8,984 nt of DNA from Pseudomonadota bacterium (GTDB lineage Bacteria > Pseudomonadota > Gammaproteobacteria > Burkholderiales > Gallionellaceae): positions 5,134 through 14,117 of the forward strand of contig JAJZUH010000035.1 in NCBI GenBank assembly GCA_021847165.1, in the 5' to 3' direction. Of the stretch, positions 5,963 to 8,984 are shown in pieces; the first letter of the stretch is position 1; each line of letters starts with the position of its first letter. The notes below the pieces were generated by a model. The model had not been told where the DNA came from, did no database searches, and saw nothing but the letters and a program-made list of their open reading frames with translations. Made by a program: the position numbers and the translations under genes.

Positions 5963-7849
5963 CTCCAGCGTTTCCCACCGCTCCATCAGCTTGACCAGTT
6001 CGCCTTCGATCTCGGTGGCGCGCTGCTGCAACTGCCTCGCATGCGCCGGATTGTCGCGGAACAGTGCCCCCGCCCCCAGTGCGGCAACGATCTCCTCCTG
6101 TTCGCGCTCCAGCGCCTCGATGCGCTGCGGCATCTCATCCAGCTCCTTCTGCTCCTTGAAACTGCGCTTGCTGCCGACTTTCGGTTTCTCTTCCGGCGCC
6201 CTGGCGGCCGGTTTTGCCGGCGCGGGGGCTTTCTGGCTGCCAGCGGCGAACTTCTTCGCCCGCATCCAATCCTCGTAGCCGCCGACGTATTCCATCAGCT
6301 TGCCGTCGCCTTCGAAGGCGATCACCTGCGTCACCACGTTGTCGAGAAAGGCGCGGTCATGGCTGACCAGGAACAGCGTGCCGTCGTATTGCGCCAGCAG
6401 CTCTTCCAGCAGTTCCAGCGTTTCGATATCGAGATCGTTGGTCGGCTCGTCCAGCACCAGCACGTTGCTGGGCCGGGTGAACAGGCGCGCCAGCAGCAGA
6501 CGGTTGCGCTCGCCGCCGGAGAGCGATTTCACCGGCGAACGCGCCCGCTCCGGCGCGAACAGGAAATCGCCGAGGTAGCTGATGACATGCTTTTTCGCGC
6601 CGCCGATCTCGATGAAATCGGAGCCCTGGCTGATGGTGTCGGCCAGCGTGGCATTGTCGTCGAGCTGCGCGCGCAGCTGGTCGAAGTAGGCCACGCTCAG
6701 CTTGGTGCCCAGCTTCACGTCGCCGGAATCCGGCGCCTGCTCGCCCAGGATGATCTTGAGCAGCGTGCTCTTGCCCGCACCGTTGGGACCGAGCAGGCCG
6801 ATCTTGTCGCCGCGCTGGATGCGGCAGGAGAAATCGTCGACGATCTTGCGCGCACCGAACGATTTGCTCACGTGCGTCAGTTCCGCCACCAGCTTGCCGG
6901 AACGCTCGCCGCTGTCCAGATTCATCTCGACCGTACCCTGTTTCTCGCGGCGGGCGGCACGTTCGCGCCGCAGCTGCTCCAGCCGCAGCACGCGGCCCTC
7001 GTTGCGCGTGCGCCGCGCTTTCACCCCCTGGCGTATCCACACTTCTTCCTGCGCCAGCACCTTGTCGAACTTGGCGTTGACCACCGCCTCGTCTGCCAGC
7101 ATGCGTTCCTTGATCTTCTGGTACGCGGCGAAGTTGCCGGGGAAGCTCGCCAGCTTGCCGCGGTCGAGCTCGACGATGCGCGTGGCGACGTTGTCCAGGA
7201 AGCGCCGGTCATGGGTAACCAGCAGCACGCTGCCGCGGAAATTGGTGAGCAGCCCTTCCAGCCATTCGATCGAGGCGAAATCCAGGTGGTTGGTCGGCTC
7301 GTCGAGGATCAGCACCTCCGGCTCGGCCACCAGCGCCTGCGCCAGCGCCACGCGCTTGCGCACGCCGCCGGACAGCGAACCGATGAGCGCATCGGCATCC
7401 AGCTCCAGCTTGTCGATGGCGGTTTCGATGCGCGCCTGCACCGCCCAGCCGTCCTGCGCTTCCAGCCTGGTCTGCAGCGGCTGCATCGCTTCCAGCAACT
7501 TGTCGTAATCGGCATCGGGCTCCGCCAGTTGATGCGACAGATGGTGGTAGTCGGTGATCAGCTGATGCAGCTCGCCCAGGCCGCGCGCCACTTCGTCGAA
7601 CACGGTGGCGTCGGCATGCAGCACCGGTTCCTGGCTGACGTAACAGATGCGCGCGCCGGGCTGGCGCCAGACCGTGCCGTCATCGAGCATCGCCTGATTT
7701 GCCAGCACCTTGAGCAGGCTGGACTTGCCGCCGCCGTTGCGCCCGATCAGGCCGACGCGCTCGCCCTCGTCCAGCTGAAAATCCACATGATCCAATAGCG
7801 CGACGTGGCCGAAGGCCAGCGCGGCTTTATCCAGGGTGATATACGGCAT
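5954..7849 (-). CDS. uup: ABC-F family ATPase Uup
   Basis: 631 residues, soluble, with two ABC ATPase domains and no membrane segment. E. coli Uup is about 635 residues. Domain 1: Walker A GRNGGGKS (36-43), signature LSGG (159-162), Walker B/EPTNHLD with catalytic Glu184, switch His213. Domain 2: Walker A GPNGAGKS (354-361), signature LSGGE (443-447), Asp467-Glu468 with EPTNDLD, switch His498. The interdomain arm contains EVWIRQGVKARRTRNEGRV (269-287), which favours Uup over EttA, YbiT or YheS. A basic Ala/Pro-rich stretch (about 533-560) and a Glu-rich coiled-coil C-terminal domain (about 565-630) match the Uup DNA/RNA-binding tail. ABC-F proteins act on ribosomes; Uup in E. coli is also linked to transposon precise excision and stalled-fork processing. 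Its ATG directly abuts the stop of the upstream membrane-protein gene (TAAATG), with only an AAGAAAAG-type purine stretch as ribosome site, so translational coupling is likely. Confidence 0.95.
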   Translation of the reverse strand: MPYITLDKAALAFGHVALLDHVDFQLDEGERVGLIGRNGGGKSSLLKVLANQAMLDDGTVWRQPGARICYVSQEPVLHADATVFDEVARGLGELHQLITDYHHLSHQLAEPDADYDKLLEAMQPLQTRLEAQDGWAVQARIETAIDKLELDADALIGSLSGGVRKRVALAQALVAEPEVLILDEPTNHLDFASIEWLEGLLTNFRGSVLLVTHDRRFLDNVATRIVELDRGKLASFPGNFAAYQKIKERMLADEAVVNAKFDKVLAQEEVWIRQGVKARRTRNEGRVLRLEQLRRERAARREKQGTVEMNLDSGERSGKLVAELTHVSKSFGARKIVDDFSCRIQRGDKIGLLGPNGAGKSTLLKIILGEQAPDSGDVKLGTKLSVAYFDQLRAQLDDNATLADTISQGSDFIEIGGAKKHVISYLGDFLFAPERARSPVKSLSGGERNRLLLARLFTRPSNVLVLDEPTNDLDIETLELLEELLAQYDGTLFLVSHDRAFLDNVVTQVIAFEGDGKLMEYVGGYEDWMRAKKFAAGSQKAPAPAKPAARAPEEKPKVGSKRSFKEQKELDEMPQRIEALEREQEEIVAALGAGALFRDNPAHARQLQQRATEIEGELVKLMERWETLEKK

Positions 7850-8299
7850 TTAACTTTTCTTTTCTTCCTGAGGCAGTGCGGATTGATAGATGAGCGAGAA
7901 CCCGATGGCAAAGCAGCCCATCGCGAAATAGCCGAACGAGGTGGTGAAGGTATTCAACACCAGATGCGTGTTATAGCTGTCGATGCCGGCGGCGAAGAAA
8001 TGGAACACGAACAGCAGGCTCGCCAGGATATTTCCCGCCAGCAGCAGCCTGTGTCCGGCTCGATAACCGTTGCCGCCCGGCTTGCCCTGCGGCGGCAAGC
8101 CGCGCATGAAATGCCAGGCCAGGTAGACCAGCAGCAGCAACAGCAAAGCGCCGACGAGGCGCCCCGGGACACCGCCCTCATGCACGGGAACGCCGAGCAT
8201 CTCCAGCAGCAGGTTTCCGGCAGCCGCCACCCAGCCCATCGCCAGCGTCTGCGGCATGAAGAACCATGCAGCGAACAGGTTCGATCCGGGGTATTTCAT
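7850..8299 (-). CDS. Four-helix integral membrane protein, function unknown
   Basis: 149 residues. The start at 8299 was chosen because the ATG overlaps the peroxiredoxin stop by one base (TGATG) and is preceded by GAAAGGGG on the - strand; the frame continues upstream to 8677 but would then run through the peroxiredoxin gene. Four hydrophobic segments are visible: about 8-34 (LFAAWFFMPQTLAMGWVAAAG), 48-65 (LVGALLLLLLVYLAWHFM), 85-106 (LLLAGNILASLLFVFHFFAAGI) and 115-139 (NTFTTSFGYFAMGCFAIGFSL). The loop between helices 2 and 3 is Gly/Pro-rich and basic; the tail QEEKKS is charged. There is one Cys (129) and no CXXC or haem-type motif, although His63, His83, His100 and His112 lie near membrane edges. 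I do not recognise the family. Its position between a secreted peroxiredoxin and uup, with coupled junctions on both sides, says it is made together with them but does not reveal its job. Confidence 0.85.
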   Translation of the reverse strand: MKYPGSNLFAAWFFMPQTLAMGWVAAAGNLLLEMLGVPVHEGGVPGRLVGALLLLLLVYLAWHFMRGLPPQGKPGGNGYRAGHRLLLAGNILASLLFVFHFFAAGIDSYNTHLVLNTFTTSFGYFAMGCFAIGFSLIYQSALPQEEKKS

Positions 8300-8838
8300 C
8301 ACGCCCCTTTCGCGGTCAATCGCGCCAGATCCTCGATGACCTCGGTCGAGTGCCTGGAAGTCTCGACGCTTTCGTACACCTTGGCGACCTTGCCCTGCGG
8401 GTCGATCAGGAACGTATAACGCCTGGCGAACTTCACCAGCCCCAGGTTCATCAACGCACCATAGCGTGCCGCCACCTCGGTGGACTTGTCCGCCAGCAGC
8501 GGGAACGGCAGGTGATATTTCTTGGCGAACTCGGCATGGCTGTCGCTGTCGTCCACGCTGATACCGACCACTTGCGCGCCCAGTGCCGTCAATTTGTGCA
8601 GATCGTCGCGAAAGGAACATGCCTCCTGCGTGCAGCCGGGCGTATCGTCCCTGGGATAGAAATAAAGCACCAGCCACTTGCCCGAATATTCCTTCAGGTC
8701 GTGTTTCACGCCGTTTTGATCCGGCAGTTCAAAACCGGGAGCGGCCTCCCCCACCTTGGGCAATTCGCCGGCGCGCGCCATCTGGCTCGCCAGCAGCGCC
8801 ATTGTGGCCATCAAGCCGAACAAGACCAGCCATTTCAT
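8299..8838 (-). CDS. bcp: Exported peroxiredoxin, PrxQ/Bcp type
   Basis: 179-residue thiol peroxidase that reduces hydroperoxides. The core shows VGEAAPGFELPDQNG (29-43), LVLYFYPRDDTPGC (56-69) and RYTFLIDPQG (140-149). The peroxidatic Cys69 lies in TPGCT, and Cys74 five residues later gives the CxxxxC spacing of atypical two-Cys PrxQ enzymes; Thr66 and Arg140 complete the usual active site. Unlike E. coli Bcp, which is cytosolic and about 156 residues, this protein begins with a hydrophobic N-terminus (MKWLVLFGLMATMALLASQM) ending in ARA-GE, a likely signal peptidase I site after residue 23. A periplasmic location is therefore expected; no lipobox cysteine is present. AAGGAG (8846-8851 on the - strand) lies seven bases before the ATG. 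First gene of a coupled operon with a membrane protein and uup. Confidence 0.93.
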   Translation of the reverse strand: MKWLVLFGLMATMALLASQMARAGELPKVGEAAPGFELPDQNGVKHDLKEYSGKWLVLYFYPRDDTPGCTQEACSFRDDLHKLTALGAQVVGISVDDSDSHAEFAKKYHLPFPLLADKSTEVAARYGALMNLGLVKFARRYTFLIDPQGKVAKVYESVETSRHSTEVIEDLARLTAKGA

Positions 8839-8872
8839 TTGGGAACTCCTTGAAGCGAATAAGCGGGGACGG

Positions 8873-8878
8873 ATTTTA
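8873..8878 (-). promoter_or_regulatory. Possible -10 element of the peroxiredoxin operon
   Basis: On the - strand this reads TAAAAT, 5 of 6 to the sigma70 -10 consensus, and would start a leader of roughly 28 bases before the peroxiredoxin ATG. No convincing -35 is visible at the right spacing. Confidence 0.25.
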
Positions 8879-8881
8879 CGT

Positions 8882-8887
8882 TAGAAT
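8882..8887 (+). promoter_or_regulatory. Possible -10 element of the tRNA-Arg gene
   Basis: TAGAAT (5 of 6 to the -10 consensus) is followed by the GC-rich GCGCACC, the kind of discriminator seen at stringently controlled stable-RNA promoters. Transcription would begin about 16 bases before the mature tRNA 5' end. No good -35 is found 16-18 bases upstream. It lies almost back-to-back with the opposite-strand -10 candidate. Confidence 0.35.
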
Positions 8888-8909
8888 GCGCACCGTATCG
8901 CGCACATCT

Positions 8910-8984
8910 GTCCTCGTAGTTAAATGGATATAACCGGCCCCTCCTAAGGGTCAATTACAGGTTCGATTCCTGTCGAGGACGCCA
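8910..8984 (+). tRNA. tRNA-Arg (anticodon CCU), argW-like
   Basis: Complete cloverleaf of 75 bases including an encoded CCA at 8982-8984. Acceptor stem GTCCTCG (8910-8916) pairs with CGAGGAC (8974-8980); discriminator is G8981. D stem GTTA/TAAC (8919-8922, 8931-8934) has the GG of the D loop at 8926-8927. Anticodon stem GGCCC/GGGTC (8936-8940, 8948-8952, with one G-U pair) carries the loop CTCCTAA, anticodon CCT at 8943-8945, reading the AGG arginine codon. T stem ACAGG/CCTGT (8957-8961, 8969-8973) has loop TTCGATT. It closely resembles E. coli argW. It is divergent from the peroxiredoxin operon, 71 bases away. Confidence 0.97.

Noticed and set aside
6041..7798. Long open frame on the + strand (585 codons) opposite uup
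   Set aside because: It is the antisense shadow of a fully motif-supported ABC-F gene and has no recognisable domain or ribosome site.

Overview
This is a GC-rich, densely packed chromosomal stretch from a Gram-negative bacterium, most likely a betaproteobacterium. The evidence is the DnaJ C-terminal motif ([10 protein letters not shown]), a predicted outer-membrane beta-barrel protein, a Uup-type ABC-F protein, a GAF-PAS-GGDEF-EAL protein and a tRNA-Arg(CCU) close to enterobacterial argW. A Gallionella/Sideroxydans-like (Nitrosomonadales) source is a guess from gene content. No phage genes, transposases, CRISPR arrays, rRNAs or plasmid functions are visible.

Layout, left to right. (1) Positions 1-1107 hold dnaJ (+), lacking only about six N-terminal codons at the window edge. 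(2) Positions 1197-3542 hold a three-gene + strand cluster of envelope proteins: a LemA-family protein, a signal-peptide-bearing probable outer-membrane beta-barrel, and a three-helix membrane protein with a GIDE-like domain. GIDE is the membrane domain found in mitochondrial MULAN-type E3 ligases, but here there is no RING finger and a textbook EF-hand loop is present instead. (3) Positions 3597-5888 hold a 763-residue GAF-PAS-GGDEF-EAL protein that appears catalytically intact in both c-di-GMP domains. (4) A short convergent intergenic region with several small stem-loops follows. (5) On the - strand, reading leftwards from 8838 to 5954, are three tightly coupled genes: an exported PrxQ/Bcp peroxiredoxin, a four-helix membrane protein I do not recognise, and the ABC-F ATPase Uup. 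The junctions are TGATG and TAAATG, which indicates one translation-coupled operon. (6) At the right edge is a complete tRNA-Arg(CCU) on the + strand, divergent from the peroxiredoxin gene; its CCA is the last base of the window.

Most of the window is ordinary housekeeping or signalling. The least conventional part is the lemA / beta-barrel / GIDE-EF-hand cluster, which looks like a small envelope module of unknown role with a possible calcium-sensing element. Next are the exported peroxiredoxin with its orphan membrane partner, and a perfect 10-bp inverted repeat in front of lemA. I found no evidence of a defence island or a wholly new system. No intergenic gap exceeds 300 bases.
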